Source of the DNA: an uncultured Pelagibacteraceae bacterium
Lineage (GTDB): Bacteria > Pseudomonadota > Alphaproteobacteria > Pelagibacterales > Pelagibacteraceae
Direction of reading: 5' to 3'
Assembly: GCA_902624315.1 (NCBI GenBank)
Contig: CACNXC010000004.1
Coordinates: forward strand, 1-64,000
DNA: 64,000 nucleotides
The stretch's first letter is position 1. Each line of letters begins with the position of its first letter. Positions 1-9,134 of this stretch are shown in pieces. The position numbers and the translations under genes are program-made. The notes beneath the pieces are model-generated. The model did no database searches and was not told the origin of the DNA. It worked only from the letters and a program-made list of their open reading frames with translations.

Positions 1-104
1 AAGAAGTTTCCTGTAATTATCGCCACTGGATAAAGTCCAATTAAAAAAAGACTTAAACTGTCAATAAAATTATAATTGTTATATTTAAATTTTATTTCAG
101 TCAT
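1..104 (-). CDS. N-terminus of a membrane protein, cut by the window edge
   Basis: An open frame begins with ATG at 104 and runs off the left edge (34 complete codons). It starts MTEIKFKYNNYNFIDSLSLF and continues with LIGLYPVAIITGNF. A short polar stretch followed by a hydrophobic segment is the usual entry to a multi-pass membrane protein; the style resembles O-antigen polymerase/ligase-like proteins, but this is only an impression. Its start lies 4 nt beyond the CCA end of the initiator tRNA on the same strand, so the two are probably co-transcribed. Too little is present for a functional call. Confidence 0.5.
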   Translation of the reverse strand, partial: MTEIKFKYNNYNFIDSLSLFLIGLYPVAIITGNF

Positions 105-108
105 TAAT

Positions 109-185
<77 letters not shown>

Positions 186-191
186 ATATAA

Positions 192-398
192 CTAAATTCT
201 ATTTTTTAATTTGTTAAGTTTTTTAACTCTCTTAATATTTTCTTGAAGAATTCTTTTTTTCTTTTCAGAGGGTTTTTCGTAAGTATTTTTTAATTTTATC
301 ACCTTAAAAAAACCATCTCTTTGAAGTTTTCTTTTTAAAACTCTAAGAGCTTGTTCTACATTATTATCTTTAACTTCTATTTTAATAAATACCTCCAA
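192..398 (-). CDS. rpsU: 30S ribosomal protein S21
   Basis: Small, very basic protein with the S21 signature: DNNVEQALRVLKRKLQRDG, then the YEKPSEKKKR segment and a Lys/Arg-rich tail. S21 binds the small subunit near the anti-Shine-Dalgarno region and acts in initiation. The start is uncertain. The first ordinary start codon is TTG at 398, used here, but a perfect GGAGGT lies at 391-396 inside that reading, pointing to a start at or after codon ATT at 386, which would give MKIEVKDNNVEQ. No ATG exists in the region. It precedes the initiator tRNA by 6 nt. Confidence 0.93.
   Translation of the reverse strand: MEVFIKIEVKDNNVEQALRVLKRKLQRDGFFKVIKLKNTYEKPSEKKKRILQENIKRVKKLNKLKNRI
391..396 (-). 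promoter_or_regulatory. perfect Shine-Dalgarno GGAGGT inside the nominal rpsU start
   Basis: The minus strand reads nine T, then GGAGGT, ATTT, then codons ATT AAA ATA GAA. The site is one of the strongest ribosome-binding sequences in the window and overlaps the second and third codons if translation began at TTG 398. Its position fits initiation at the non-standard codon ATT at 386 (4 nt spacing). Confidence 0.6.
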
Positions 399-460
399 AA
401 AAAAAGTGTAGTTAACATTTTTATATTTTTATGTCCATTAAATTTATTCACAATTAACAA

Positions 461-1030
461 TTATATTGATTGTTTTTGTTTTTCTTTCTCTTTTTTTTCT
501 CTTTTAATTCGTCTTTCAGCTTTTTCTAATGCTTGAACCAAATCTTTTTGAGTAAATAAATTTAAAGCAACTGGATCTTTTGGATTTAAGTTATTAAAGT
601 TCCAATAACTTTTATTTCTTATTGAAGTAACAGAATTTTTAGTAACACCCACAAGCTTTGCAATTTGCGAATCTTTTAAAATATTATGATTTTTAATAAG
701 CCATAATGCTGAGTCTGGTTTGTCTTGTCTTTTTGATAGGGGAATATATTTTTTAATTTTTTTTTCTGAATTTGATATCTCAATGTCAGTATTTTTTATT
801 TCTAAAGGCCTAGATTGATCTTTTGAGGATAATTCAATTTCTTCTCTAGAAAGTTGTCCTGAGATTATTGGATTATAAGCTTTAATTCCTTTTGCAACTT
901 CTCCATCAGCTATCCCTTGAACCTCTACTTCATGCAAATTACAAAAATCGGCTATCTGTTTAAAAGTAAGTGTTGTATTTTCTACTAGCCATACAGCTGT
1001 TGCCATAGGCATTAAGGGAGCGTTTGTCAT
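461..1030 (-). CDS. trcR: DUF1013 family protein, TrcR-like transcription regulator
   Basis: 189 aa matching the alphaproteobacterial DUF1013 family: N-terminal NAPLMPMATAVWLVENT block with a helix-turn-helix-like FKQIADFCNLHEVEVQGIADG, a variable linker, then a second block with KRQDKPDSALWLIKNH, an SQIAKLVGVTKNSV helix-turn-helix and a SYWNFNNLNPKDPVAL ending. In Caulobacter the family member TrcR associates with RNA polymerase and influences cell-cycle transcription; the same role here is inference from family. It overlaps the rpmE stop by one base (TAATG) and is the last gene of the long minus-strand run before rpsU. The C-terminal tail is highly charged. Confidence 0.88.
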   Translation of the reverse strand: MTNAPLMPMATAVWLVENTTLTFKQIADFCNLHEVEVQGIADGEVAKGIKAYNPIISGQLSREEIELSSKDQSRPLEIKNTDIEISNSEKKIKKYIPLSKRQDKPDSALWLIKNHNILKDSQIAKLVGVTKNSVTSIRNKSYWNFNNLNPKDPVALNLFTQKDLVQALEKAERRIKREKKEKEKQKQSI

Positions 1031-1260
1031 TAACTTTTATTTTCTGACCTAAAATTTTGGAATTTTTTATTAAATTTACTTATTCGACCTTTATCTAATA
1101 ATTTTTGTTTTCCGCCCGTCCAAGCAGAATGTGATTTGGGATCTATTTCTAGTTTAAGAACATCACCCTCTGCGCCCCAAGTAGACTTTGTCTCAAATTG
1201 AGACCCATCAGTCATTTCGACTTTTATAGTATGGTAATTAGGGTGTATTTTTTTTTTCAT
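1030..1260 (-). CDS. rpmE: 50S ribosomal protein L31, zinc-free form
   Basis: 76 aa from ATG at 1260, beginning [20 protein letters not shown] and containing [24 protein letters not shown], typical of type A L31. It has no cysteine, so the zinc-binding CxxC pairs of the E. coli protein are absent (a C-minus form, common in alphaproteobacteria). A GTG three bases upstream could add one residue, but ATG gives the canonical start. The start codon is followed by a run of ten A. The stop overlaps the trcR start by one base. Confidence 0.96.
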   Translation of the reverse strand: MKKKIHPNYHTIKVEMTDGSQFETKSTWGAEGDVLKLEIDPKSHSAWTGGKQKLLDKGRISKFNKKFQNFRSENKS

Positions 1261-1295
1261 CACGAGACTTATAACAAAAGAAATTTTTAAAACAA

Positions 1296-2033
1296 TTAAA
1301 AGTTGCCCAGTTTTTCAATGAATTTGGCATTTATTTCAGATGATGAAGCTAAAACTTTTATATTCTTAATACTATTGAGATCAATATCATTAATTATTCC
1401 ACCAGCTTCTTTAATTAAAACTATACCTGCGGCTATGTCCCATAAATTTAAGTTACTTTGTGCGTATCCATCTAGTCTTCCAGATGCTACGTATGCAATA
1501 TCAAGTGCAGCACATCCGGATCTTCTATAAGTAAAGCCTGGTTCATTCTTTAATTTTCCAACTGCAAACAAACATTCATCTAAATTATTTTTTTTTGAGA
1601 CTCTTATTCGCTGATTGTTAAAAAAAGCTCCATTATTCTTTTCAGCATAAAACATTTCGTCCTTAATAGGATCAAAAATCAATCCACATATAATCTCATT
1701 GTCTGATTTCAAAGCAATAGATATTGCAAAATGTGGTATTCCATGTAAAAAATTAATTGTTCCATCAATAGGATCAATTATCCACGAATTAGAAATATCT
1801 TTATTCTTTTCTACACCGTTCTCTTCACTAATGATTGAATAGTTTGGTCTTGCCTTTTTAAGCTCCTCAATAATTATTTTTTCTGCTTTAACATCAGAAT
1901 TAGTTACAAAATCTCTTGGTCCTTTTTTGGATACTTGTAATTTCTCTAATTCACCAAAATCTCTTATTAAAATTTTAGATGCTTTTTCACATGCCTTTAT
2001 CATCACATTGAGATTTGCAGATATTGAATTCAT
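1296..2033 (-). CDS. suhB: inositol monophosphatase family protein (SuhB)
   Basis: 245 aa. The Li-sensitive Mg-dependent phosphatase motifs are present: [21 protein letters not shown] with its metal-binding aspartates, and the C-terminal [17 protein letters not shown]. Members hydrolyse myo-inositol-1-phosphate; in E. coli SuhB also takes part in rRNA transcription antitermination. Its place between efp and rpmE suits a translation-linked role, but that is inference. It lies 3 nt downstream of efp and within the same operon. Confidence 0.93.
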   Translation of the reverse strand: MNSISANLNVMIKACEKASKILIRDFGELEKLQVSKKGPRDFVTNSDVKAEKIIIEELKKARPNYSIISEENGVEKNKDISNSWIIDPIDGTINFLHGIPHFAISIALKSDNEIICGLIFDPIKDEMFYAEKNNGAFFNNQRIRVSKKNNLDECLFAVGKLKNEPGFTYRRSGCAALDIAYVASGRLDGYAQSNLNLWDIAAGIVLIKEAGGIINDIDLNSIKNIKVLASSSEINAKFIEKLGNF

Positions 2034-2036
2034 AAA

Positions 2037-2597
2037 TTAAATTTTTTTGATGTATTCTAAATTTCTGGTATCTACGACAACATTATCTCCCGCTTCAATA
2101 AATGGTGGTACCTGAATACTTAATCCATTTTCTAAAACTGCAGGTTTATAAGATGATGAAACAGTTTGACCTTTTAATGCAGCGTCTGTGGTTTCAATTT
2201 TACAAGTTACCTGGTTTGGTAAATCTACAGAAATCGGGTTTTCATTATAAAAACTTATTGTTACCTCAAGATTTTCAGTCAATAACTTCCCTTTTTCACC
2301 AATTAAACTTTTTTGAATTTCTGTTTGTTCAAATGTTTTTGGATTAATAAAAAAGTACTTTTCTTGGTTCTCATATGAAAATGTAAAATTAGTATCCTCT
2401 AATGAGGCCTTTTCAATTGTTTCATTGGATCTAAATCTTTCATTAATTTTGGTATTTTTGTTTACACTCTTCATCTCCACTTGTGCAAATGCTCCACCTT
2501 TTCCAGGTTTGACATGCTGTGTTTTCAGCACCTGCCACAAATCATTTTTATATTCTAGCAACATGCCTACTCTAATTTCACCTGCATTAATTTTCAT
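2037..2597 (-). CDS. efp: translation elongation factor P
   Basis: 186 aa, standard three-barrel EF-P. The tip loop reads HVKPGKGGAF, with Lys33 at the position lysylated in E. coli EF-P (whether it is modified here cannot be seen). The OB-fold regions LPNQVTCKIETTDAALKG and the C-terminal VPPFIEAGDNVVVDTRN match the family. EF-P relieves ribosome stalling at polyproline. The start overlaps the thiE stop by four bases (ATGA), indicating translational coupling. Confidence 0.97.
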   Translation of the reverse strand: MKINAGEIRVGMLLEYKNDLWQVLKTQHVKPGKGGAFAQVEMKSVNKNTKINERFRSNETIEKASLEDTNFTFSYENQEKYFFINPKTFEQTEIQKSLIGEKGKLLTENLEVTISFYNENPISVDLPNQVTCKIETTDAALKGQTVSSSYKPAVLENGLSIQVPPFIEAGDNVVVDTRNLEYIKKI

Positions 2598-3208
2598 ACT
2601 AATTTTTTAATCGCGTTCTTTGGTTTAAGTTTTTTATTTTTCCAAATGTAGCCTGAAATAGCTAAAAAGTTTGCTTTATTCAACAAAAGATTTTTATAAT
2701 TATTAAAGTTAATACCACCGATTGCAACAATTGGGGTGTTAGTGATCTTTTGAGCTTTTTTAAGTAAACTTACGGATGCTTTATATTTAACTTTTTTTGT
2801 TTTAGATGAATTAAAAGCTCCAAAAGCTAAATAGTCAGCTTCATTTTTAATCGCAATTTTTGCGAGTTTAATTGAGTTATGACATGTAATTCCAATTATT
2901 TTATTCCCAATTAATTTTCTTGCTTCTCTAATTTTCATATCACTTTGACCAAGATGGCATCCATCGGCATTTAATTTTTTTACAAGGTATACATCATCAT
3001 TTATTATAAATTTTACCTTAAATTTTTTACATATCTTTTGAATTTTACGTCCAATTATTAATTTTTTTTCGAAACTATTTTTTTTAAGTCGTAGTTGAAA
3101 AAAACTTGTTTTTTTTTGCTCTAAAACTTCATTTAAATGTTTGAAAAAATTTTTTTCAATTTTAGGTGGGGATATTAGGTAGATAAATCTTTTTTTATTA
3201 TATCTCAA
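2594..3208 (-). CDS. thiE: thiamine-phosphate synthase (ThiE-like TIM barrel)
   Basis: 204 aa of the TMP/TENI family. Visible motifs are FFQLRLK, FIINDD, DGCHLGQSDM, IIGITCHNS, YLAFGAFNSSKTK and PIVAIGGI, which line the pyrophosphate and thiazole-phosphate sites. The enzyme joins HMP pyrophosphate and thiazole phosphate. The start is TTG at 3208, overlapping the fba stop by 11 nt; no ATG occurs before SDMKIREA, so TTG is the only full-length start. A TenI-type paralogue cannot be fully excluded. thiD lies at 21991 in this window; thiC is not seen. Confidence 0.85.
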   Translation of the reverse strand: MRYNKKRFIYLISPPKIEKNFFKHLNEVLEQKKTSFFQLRLKKNSFEKKLIIGRKIQKICKKFKVKFIINDDVYLVKKLNADGCHLGQSDMKIREARKLIGNKIIGITCHNSIKLAKIAIKNEADYLAFGAFNSSKTKKVKYKASVSLLKKAQKITNTPIVAIGGINFNNYKNLLLNKANFLAISGYIWKNKKLKPKNAIKKLV

Positions 3209-4205
3209 GATCTTTTGACCATTTTCCCTGAGCAGCCAATGTATTCATTTTAGCTCGGTGGTTAAAAATCTGCTGAGTGCCTTCAATATTCTTAATATCT
3301 TTGGACCAATATTTTAAGGCACCTTGTTGCAGAGCTCTCCCGTAAGAATAGCTCATGATAAAGCTGCTATCATTGTGTTTATTAATTAAATTCAAATTTT
3401 CTGTTGCTTCTATTTCGGACTGACCTCCAGATAGGAAAGCTATACCTGGAACTTCTGATGGCACTGAGGATTTTAAACATTCTAAAGTTAATTTTGCCAC
3501 TTCCTCATTATTAATTTTTTCTTTAGATTTATCTCCTGCTAAAATCATATTAGGTTTTAGTATAATTCCCTTCAAATCTACTTTGTGAATTATTAGTTCT
3601 TCAAAGCATTTTTTGATAACTTCAGATGTTTTTTCTAAACACTCTTTAGCGGAATGATCACCATCCATTAAGACCTCAGGCTCAACTATTGGAACCATAT
3701 TGCATTCTTGAACTAATGCAGAGTATCTTGCTAATGCATGTGCATTAGATTGTATTGAGAGTTTGCTTGGATAATTTCTAGTAATATTATAAACACCTCT
3801 CCATTTAGTAAATTTTGCACCTAATTTGTAATATTCTTTTAATCTTTCCCTTAATCCATCAAGACCCTCAGTAATTTTTTCATCTGGAGAACCAGCTAAA
3901 ATTTTTGCTCCTGTGTCTACTTTGATACCTGTCAACGAGCCAGTATCTGATATTAATTCTGGGATTGTATTTTTTTTTGATGATGTTTGTTTAATTGTTT
4001 CATCGTAAAGAATTACACCTCCAATACAATCTTTCATTGAAGATGAGCTGAAAAGTGTTTCTCTGAACAACAATCTGTTTTCTGGAGTTGAGGGGACATT
4101 TACACTGTCTAATCTTTTAGTCATTGTTGCAGTACTTTCATCTGCAGCTAAAATTCCTTTACCGTTTTCTAAAATTTTTAATGCTGTATTATTTAGTTCT
4201 GACAT
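3198..4205 (-). CDS. fba: fructose-bisphosphate aldolase, class I
   Basis: 335 aa, Schiff-base (metal-independent) aldolase of the eukaryote-like class I. N-terminal GKGILAADESTATMTKRL is diagnostic; the Schiff-base lysine is Lys217 in GIILKPNM; the phosphate-binding AFLSGGQSEIEAT and the C-terminal KYWSKDIKNIEGTQQ are intact. It interconverts fructose-1,6-bisphosphate with the triose phosphates. It is one base from pgk and overlaps thiE, inside the tkt-gap-pgk-fba run. Confidence 0.96.
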   Translation of the reverse strand: MSELNNTALKILENGKGILAADESTATMTKRLDSVNVPSTPENRLLFRETLFSSSSMKDCIGGVILYDETIKQTSSKKNTIPELISDTGSLTGIKVDTGAKILAGSPDEKITEGLDGLRERLKEYYKLGAKFTKWRGVYNITRNYPSKLSIQSNAHALARYSALVQECNMVPIVEPEVLMDGDHSAKECLEKTSEVIKKCFEELIIHKVDLKGIILKPNMILAGDKSKEKINNEEVAKLTLECLKSSVPSEVPGIAFLSGGQSEIEATENLNLINKHNDSSFIMSYSYGRALQQGALKYWSKDIKNIEGTQQIFNHRAKMNTLAAQGKWSKDLEI

Positions 4206-4206
4206 T

Positions 4207-5385
4207 TTAGTTTAGGGCTTTTATACCAGGAAGTTCTTTTCCTTCAAGATATTCTAAAAAAGCACCACCAGCAGTTGAAACAAAATTAAAATCATTAATT
4301 GCATTTAGTTGATTAACAACTGCCACAGTATCTCCTCCACCAATTACAGAATAAATCGAATTATCTTTATTTTTTTTAATAATTGTTTTCGCAATCTCAA
4401 TACTACCTTTGGCAAAGTTTGGATTTTCAAAATAACCAGCAGGACCATTCCAAAGAACTGTTTTACTTTCCTCAATTATATTTTTTATTTTTTTAAGTGT
4501 TTTAGGTCCCACGTCTAAGATTAAATCACCATCTGTTATGTCCTTAAGATCTTTTATCTGAGCATCGTCATTTACACTTTTGCCTATTATGACATCTTCT
4601 GGATAAGTAACGTCACAGAGTGTATTTTTTGAAATTTCAAAAATTTCTTTTATTATACTTTCGCAATTTTCCTCACAAATTGATTTTCCAATTTTATTAC
4701 CTTTAAATCTTAGAATATTGTTAGCCATTCCTCCCACAAAGATTATGTTGTTAAATTTAGGTATTAAATTTTTAATTATATCTATTTTTGTAGAAATTTT
4801 TGATCCACCAATAATACAAGTAATTGGTTTCTTGATTTCAATAGTAACTTTTTTTAAAGCATTTACTTCAGTCTCAAATTGTAATCCAGCAAATGATGGC
4901 AGAAATTCTGTAATTTTGCACACTGAAGCATGTGTTCTATGTGAGCAAGAAAAAGCATCGTTTACGTACAAATCTGCAAAACTAGCTAGGTGTTTTGAAA
5001 AATTTGACTCATTCTTTTCTTCTTCTGCATAAAATCTTATGTTTTCAAAAAAGATGACTTTCTCCTCAGGATCTTTAAATAAATCATCTCTTTTGATTTT
5101 TAAAATGTCTTCACTTATAAAATTGATTCTAGTTTTTATTTTTTTTTCTATGTAATCACAAATTGGTTTAAGGGAGAGATCTTTATTAAATTTGCCTTTA
5201 GGACGTCCGACATGAGAAATTATCAAAACTTTTGCATTTCTTTTAATTAAAAATTCGATAACAGGTATAATTTTAATAATTCTAGTCTCATCAACAATTT
5301 CACCATTTTTCAAAGGGACGTTAAGATCTAATCTTAATAAAACTCTCTTACTACTAAGATTTTCATAATCTTTAATATTGTTCAT
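4207..5385 (-). CDS. pgk: phosphoglycerate kinase
   Basis: 392 aa, full length. Motifs: RVLLRLDLNVPLKNGEI near the N-terminus, VLIISHVGRPKGK, NDAFSCSHRTHAS, the hinge GGSKISTKI and the nucleotide-binding VIGGGDTVAVVNQ and STAGGAFLEYLEGK at the C-terminus. It transfers phosphate between 1,3-bisphosphoglycerate and ADP. The start shares its first base with the gap stop region (both use 5385), and fba follows after one base. Confidence 0.98.
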   Translation of the reverse strand: MNNIKDYENLSSKRVLLRLDLNVPLKNGEIVDETRIIKIIPVIEFLIKRNAKVLIISHVGRPKGKFNKDLSLKPICDYIEKKIKTRINFISEDILKIKRDDLFKDPEEKVIFFENIRFYAEEEKNESNFSKHLASFADLYVNDAFSCSHRTHASVCKITEFLPSFAGLQFETEVNALKKVTIEIKKPITCIIGGSKISTKIDIIKNLIPKFNNIIFVGGMANNILRFKGNKIGKSICEENCESIIKEIFEISKNTLCDVTYPEDVIIGKSVNDDAQIKDLKDITDGDLILDVGPKTLKKIKNIIEESKTVLWNGPAGYFENPNFAKGSIEIAKTIIKKNKDNSIYSVIGGGDTVAVVNQLNAINDFNFVSTAGGAFLEYLEGKELPGIKALN

Positions 5386-6386
5386 TAAGAATTCTTATGA
5401 AGATATTCTACAATATCACACATTCTATTTGAGAAACCCCATTCGTTATCATACCAGGCTGAAATTTTACCCATATTTTTACTCACTACTTTTGTCAAGC
5501 TTTCGTCTATTATTGAAGAAGCAGGATTATGATTAAAGTCGATTGAAACAAGTTTTTCTTTTGTAGTTTCAAGAATTTTGTTTTTTTTGCTAAAATTTTG
5601 AAATGCTAAATTAATCTTATCAATACTAACATCTTTTTTTGTGCAAAAGACGAATTCAATTAATGAAACATTGGGCGTAGGGACTCTCATGGCCACACCT
5701 TCTAATTTACCTTTAAGTGAAGGTATAATCTCACTAATTGCTTTTGATGCACCTGTTGAGGTTGGCACAATAGACTGGCTTGCTGATCTAGCTCTTCTTG
5801 GGTCTTTATGAGAATTATCTAATATTCTTTGGTCACTTGTAAAGGAATGAATTGTAGTCATAAAACCTTTTTCAATTTCAAAATTTTCGTTTAAAACATG
5901 AGCCACTGGGGCAAGACAATTTGTTGTGCAAGAAGCAGCAGATATAATCTTATCCTCTTTTTTTAATTCCGTCTCATTAACTCCAAATACAATAGTTTTG
6001 TCAGCATTTTTACACGGAGCAGAAACAATAACTCTTTTTGCACCATTATTAATATGTGCTAGTAATTTTTCTTTTGAGTTAAATTTTCCTGTACACTCAA
6101 AAACATAATCCACTCCATATTTATTCCAATTAATATTATTTAAATCTGTTTCTTGGCCAAATAAAATTTTATTTTTGTTAATAATAATATGATTTTCATC
6201 AAAATCTATTTGTGCATCAAATTTTCCATGTATAGAGTCATATTTTAATAAAGATGAACATGTTTCAGAATTAGTTCTATTATTGATATATTTAATTTCT
6301 ATATTTTTATTTTTGTTCTCGATAATTGATCGAACAATCATTCTTCCAATCCTACCCATTCCATTTATACCAACTTTGACTGTCAT
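5385..6386 (-). CDS. gap: glyceraldehyde-3-phosphate dehydrogenase, type I
   Basis: 333 aa. Rossmann start [12 protein letters not shown], catalytic Cys153 in [12 protein letters not shown], His180 in MTTIHS, and the C-terminal [14 protein letters not shown] are all present, so it should be active. The residue that normally fixes NAD specificity (Asp in the IND motif) is Asn36 here, in YINNRTN, followed by Arg37; this may loosen or change cofactor preference. The gene overlaps the tkt stop by four bases and is followed by pgk. Confidence 0.97.
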   Translation of the reverse strand: MTVKVGINGMGRIGRMIVRSIIENKNKNIEIKYINNRTNSETCSSLLKYDSIHGKFDAQIDFDENHIIINKNKILFGQETDLNNINWNKYGVDYVFECTGKFNSKEKLLAHINNGAKRVIVSAPCKNADKTIVFGVNETELKKEDKIISAASCTTNCLAPVAHVLNENFEIEKGFMTTIHSFTSDQRILDNSHKDPRRARSASQSIVPTSTGASKAISEIIPSLKGKLEGVAMRVPTPNVSLIEFVFCTKKDVSIDKINLAFQNFSKKNKILETTKEKLVSIDFNHNPASSIIDESLTKVVSKNMGKISAWYDNEWGFSNRMCDIVEYLHKNS

Positions 6387-8314
6387 AATCTTTTTTTAAT
6401 TTTTTTTACTATAATTTCTGAGCTTAATCCAAAGTGATTATATATATCTTTATATGGTGCACTTTTTCCAAAATCATCAATTCCAAAATTAAGTCCTTTG
6501 CTGCCAGTATATTTTTTCCAATAACCAGTTTCAGAGGCCTCTATAGAAATTACAAGCTTAGTTTCATTTAAAATTTTATTTTTGTAGATTTCACTTTGTT
6601 GATCAAATAATTCCTGGCAAGGCATTGATATTACTTTTGAGTAAATGCCATCTGTGGCTAATTTATGACTAACGTCTATTGCAAGACTAGTTTCGGATCC
6701 TGTTGCTATAATGGTTGTACTTATTCTATTACTCGTTCTTAAAACTTCATAAGCGCCAGCTGTAGACAAATTTTTTGATGATTTTTTTGTTCGAACTGGA
6801 TTTAAGCTTTGTCTTGTGAGAGCTATTACGCTTGGAGAACTTTTACTTTTTAATGCTAATTGCCAACACTCAAAAGTTTCTATTAAGTCAGAAGGTCTAA
6901 AAATATTCAAATTTGGTATTGATCGCAAACTTGTCAATTGTTCTATAGGTTGATGGGTAGGTCCATCTTCTCCAAGACCAATTGAGTCATGTGTAAAAAC
7001 ATAAATAACTTTTTGTTTCATCATAGCTGCTAGTCTTATTGATGGTTTACAGTAATCGCTAAATATTAAAAAAGTTCCACCATAAGGAACAAGCTCACTA
7101 TGAAGTGAAATACCATTCATAATACCACACATTGCATGTTCTCTTACTCCAAAATGGATATAATTTCCGGAAAAATCATTTGATTGAATAATTTTATGAT
7201 TTTTGGTTTTGGTATTATTGGATCCTGCTAAATCTGCTGATCCACCAATTAAGTTTGGAAGTTTGGATGCAATTTCTAAAAATTTTTCTGAACATTTTCT
7301 AGTAGCCATTGGATGTAATTTTTTTAAGTAGTCTGATTTTGCTTTGTCTATTTCTGCATTGAAAGTATTTTTATTAAATCTTAGTGAAAATTTTTTCTTA
7401 TTTTTATTAGCTTTAATTGATGCTTTTTTTCCGATTGATCTCCATTGATCCATTAAGTTTTTTGGAATTTCAAAGGTATTGTGTGGCCAGTTCAATTTTT
7501 TTCTGACTAATCTTATTTCATCTTCACCTAATGGACTGCCATGAGATGAGGCTTTACCACCCTTATTTGGAGATCCGTATCCAATCGTTGTTTTACAAGA
7601 GATTGCTATAGGTTTTTTTGATTTTTGTGCTTTTTGAAGAGCCTTTGTTATTTCTTTGAAATTATGTCCATTAATTTTTAAATAATTCCACCCATAGCTT
7701 TTAAACCTTTTTTCATGATCATCAGAGACCGCTAAGCTAGTTGGACCATCTATTGAAATTGAATTGTTATCAAAAAGTAATATCAGGTTTTTAAGTTTTA
7801 GGTGTCCAGCAAGACTTAAAGCTTCATGACTTATTCCCTCCATCAAGCAGCCATCACCCGCTAAAACGTAAGTTTTATGATTGATAATTTTTTTTCCCAA
7901 TCTTTTTTTTAAAATTTCTTCTGAGATTGCAAAACCAACTGCATTTGAAATCCCCTGTCCTAAAGGACCTGTTGTAGTCTCAATGCCAGTGCTTGGATGA
8001 TATTCGGGGTGACCTGCACATATTGAATTTAGTTGTCTAAATTTTTTAATTTCTTTTAAAGAAATACTTTTATAACCTGTCAGATAGAGGAGCGAGTAAA
8101 GTAGCATAGAACCATGTCCTGCTGACAGAACAAATCTATCTCTATTAATCCAATCTGGATTTTTAGGATTAAAGTTTAAGAAATCTTTAAAAAGAACAGT
8201 TGCAACATCAGCCATTCCCATAGGCATACCTGGATGCCCAGAATTAGCTTTTTGGACAGCATCCATAGATAAAAATCTGATACAATTCGCTAATTCTTTA
8301 TAAAGTTTACTCAA
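6383..8314 (-). CDS. tkt: transketolase
   Basis: 643 aa. The thiamine diphosphate site is intact: [48 protein letters not shown], and the C-terminal-half [14 protein letters not shown] and [13 protein letters not shown]. It moves two-carbon units in the non-oxidative pentose phosphate pathway. The start is TTG at 8314, with an AGGA seven bases upstream on the minus strand; no nearby ATG fits. It heads the long minus-strand run and is divergent from the coiled-coil gene at 8370, sharing a 55 bp promoter region. Confidence 0.97.
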   Translation of the reverse strand: MSKLYKELANCIRFLSMDAVQKANSGHPGMPMGMADVATVLFKDFLNFNPKNPDWINRDRFVLSAGHGSMLLYSLLYLTGYKSISLKEIKKFRQLNSICAGHPEYHPSTGIETTTGPLGQGISNAVGFAISEEILKKRLGKKIINHKTYVLAGDGCLMEGISHEALSLAGHLKLKNLILLFDNNSISIDGPTSLAVSDDHEKRFKSYGWNYLKINGHNFKEITKALQKAQKSKKPIAISCKTTIGYGSPNKGGKASSHGSPLGEDEIRLVRKKLNWPHNTFEIPKNLMDQWRSIGKKASIKANKNKKKFSLRFNKNTFNAEIDKAKSDYLKKLHPMATRKCSEKFLEIASKLPNLIGGSADLAGSNNTKTKNHKIIQSNDFSGNYIHFGVREHAMCGIMNGISLHSELVPYGGTFLIFSDYCKPSIRLAAMMKQKVIYVFTHDSIGLGEDGPTHQPIEQLTSLRSIPNLNIFRPSDLIETFECWQLALKSKSSPSVIALTRQSLNPVRTKKSSKNLSTAGAYEVLRTSNRISTTIIATGSETSLAIDVSHKLATDGIYSKVISMPCQELFDQQSEIYKNKILNETKLVISIEASETGYWKKYTGSKGLNFGIDDFGKSAPYKDIYNHFGLSSEIIVKKIKKRL

Positions 8315-8354
8315 GTAACTATCCTGCCTAGACTAAGAAGATTCTATTTAATAA

Positions 8355-8360
8355 TATAAT
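8355..8360 (+). promoter_or_regulatory. consensus -10 (TATAAT) just before the 8370 gene
   Basis: TATAAT ends nine bases before the ATG at 8370, so the predicted transcription start falls almost on the start codon and a leaderless or near-leaderless mRNA is expected. I could not identify a good -35. The 55 bp region 8315-8369 must also hold the divergent tkt promoter. Confidence 0.4.
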
Positions 8361-8369
8361 CATATATAT

Positions 8370-8693
8370 ATGAATTCTGTGATCGAAAAAGAAAAAAAAC
8401 TTAATTTAGCTTTAGCAAAATTAAAAAATTTAAACTTAAAAAACCCTGACGTTAAAAAAAATATAGAGAATTTAAGTAGTCAAAAAAATCAATTAGAAAT
8501 TGAAAAGCAAGAAATAGAAGAAAAATATAAAAGTTTAATTAATGATTATAATAGTTTAAGTAAAAAATTAGACGAATTACAAAATCAAGAAAAAGCTGAA
8601 CAAAAAAAACAGATTGAGTTTTCTGAAAAAATTGATGAATTAAATCAAGAAACAGATATTTTGTTAGATGAGATAGATAAATGGCAAACGTAA
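8370..8693 (+). CDS. small coiled-coil protein upstream of zapA (DUF4164-like)
   Basis: 107 aa, almost entirely Lys/Glu/Asn/Leu-rich heptads with no Pro, Gly or Cys, so one long coiled coil is expected. Low complexity prevents assignment from sequence alone. Position is informative: in other alphaproteobacteria a small coiled-coil DUF4164 protein lies between tkt and zapA, as here. It overlaps zapA by 13 bases, so translation is probably coupled. A role in Z-ring or division bookkeeping is inferred from context only. Confidence 0.75.
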   Translation: MNSVIEKEKKLNLALAKLKNLNLKNPDVKKNIENLSSQKNQLEIEKQEIEEKYKSLINDYNSLSKKLDELQNQEKAEQKKQIEFSEKIDELNQETDILLDEIDKWQT

Positions 8694-9127
8694 GTATAAA
8701 GTTTAACGGGAAAGAATTTTTGTTGTCTTGTGAGGACGGCCAGGAAGAGCATCTTGAAGAATTATTAATTCAAATCAATCAGAAATTTAATAATCTTAAA
8801 AATGATCTTGGAAACCTTGGAGAGAATAAACTTCTGTTAATCACAGCTGTTAAAGTAATGGATGAATATTATGAAACTAAAAAAAAAGTAGATCAAAAAA
8901 AGAATGAGTTGAGAGATCTTTCAAATAAATTTAAAGAGCTTAAAACTTTAATTTATGAGTATAAAGATAAGAAAGAGCTGGAAATAAACTCACTAAATAA
9001 AGATCACCTTAAATTAAAAAATGAAATTGAAATAAATCAAAAGAGTTATGAGAAGTTGATTGACGAAGCTGCTGATGAAATTTCAAGTTTTGTTGAAAAA
9101 GCAAATTTAGAAAATATTTCTAAGTAA
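8681..9127 (+). CDS. zapA: cell division protein ZapA
   Basis: 148 aa. The first part, MANVSIKFNGKEFLLSCEDGQEEHLEELL, matches the ZapA globular head, followed by NLGENKLLLITAVKVMDEYYE and a coiled-coil stalk from about residue 65 onward. ZapA cross-links FtsZ protofilaments at the division site. The tail is longer than in E. coli ZapA (109 aa). In many bacteria 6S RNA separates zapA from the next gene; only seven bases lie between them here. Confidence 0.9.
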   Translation: MANVSIKFNGKEFLLSCEDGQEEHLEELLIQINQKFNNLKNDLGNLGENKLLLITAVKVMDEYYETKKKVDQKKNELRDLSNKFKELKTLIYEYKDKKELEINSLNKDHLKLKNEIEINQKSYEKLIDEAADEISSFVEKANLENISK

Positions 9128-9134
9128 AATTCTA

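Noticed and set aside
9128-9134. 6S RNA between zapA and the 5-formyl-THF cyclo-ligase gene
   Set aside because: Many bacteria keep 6S RNA here, but only seven bases exist; it must lie elsewhere if present.
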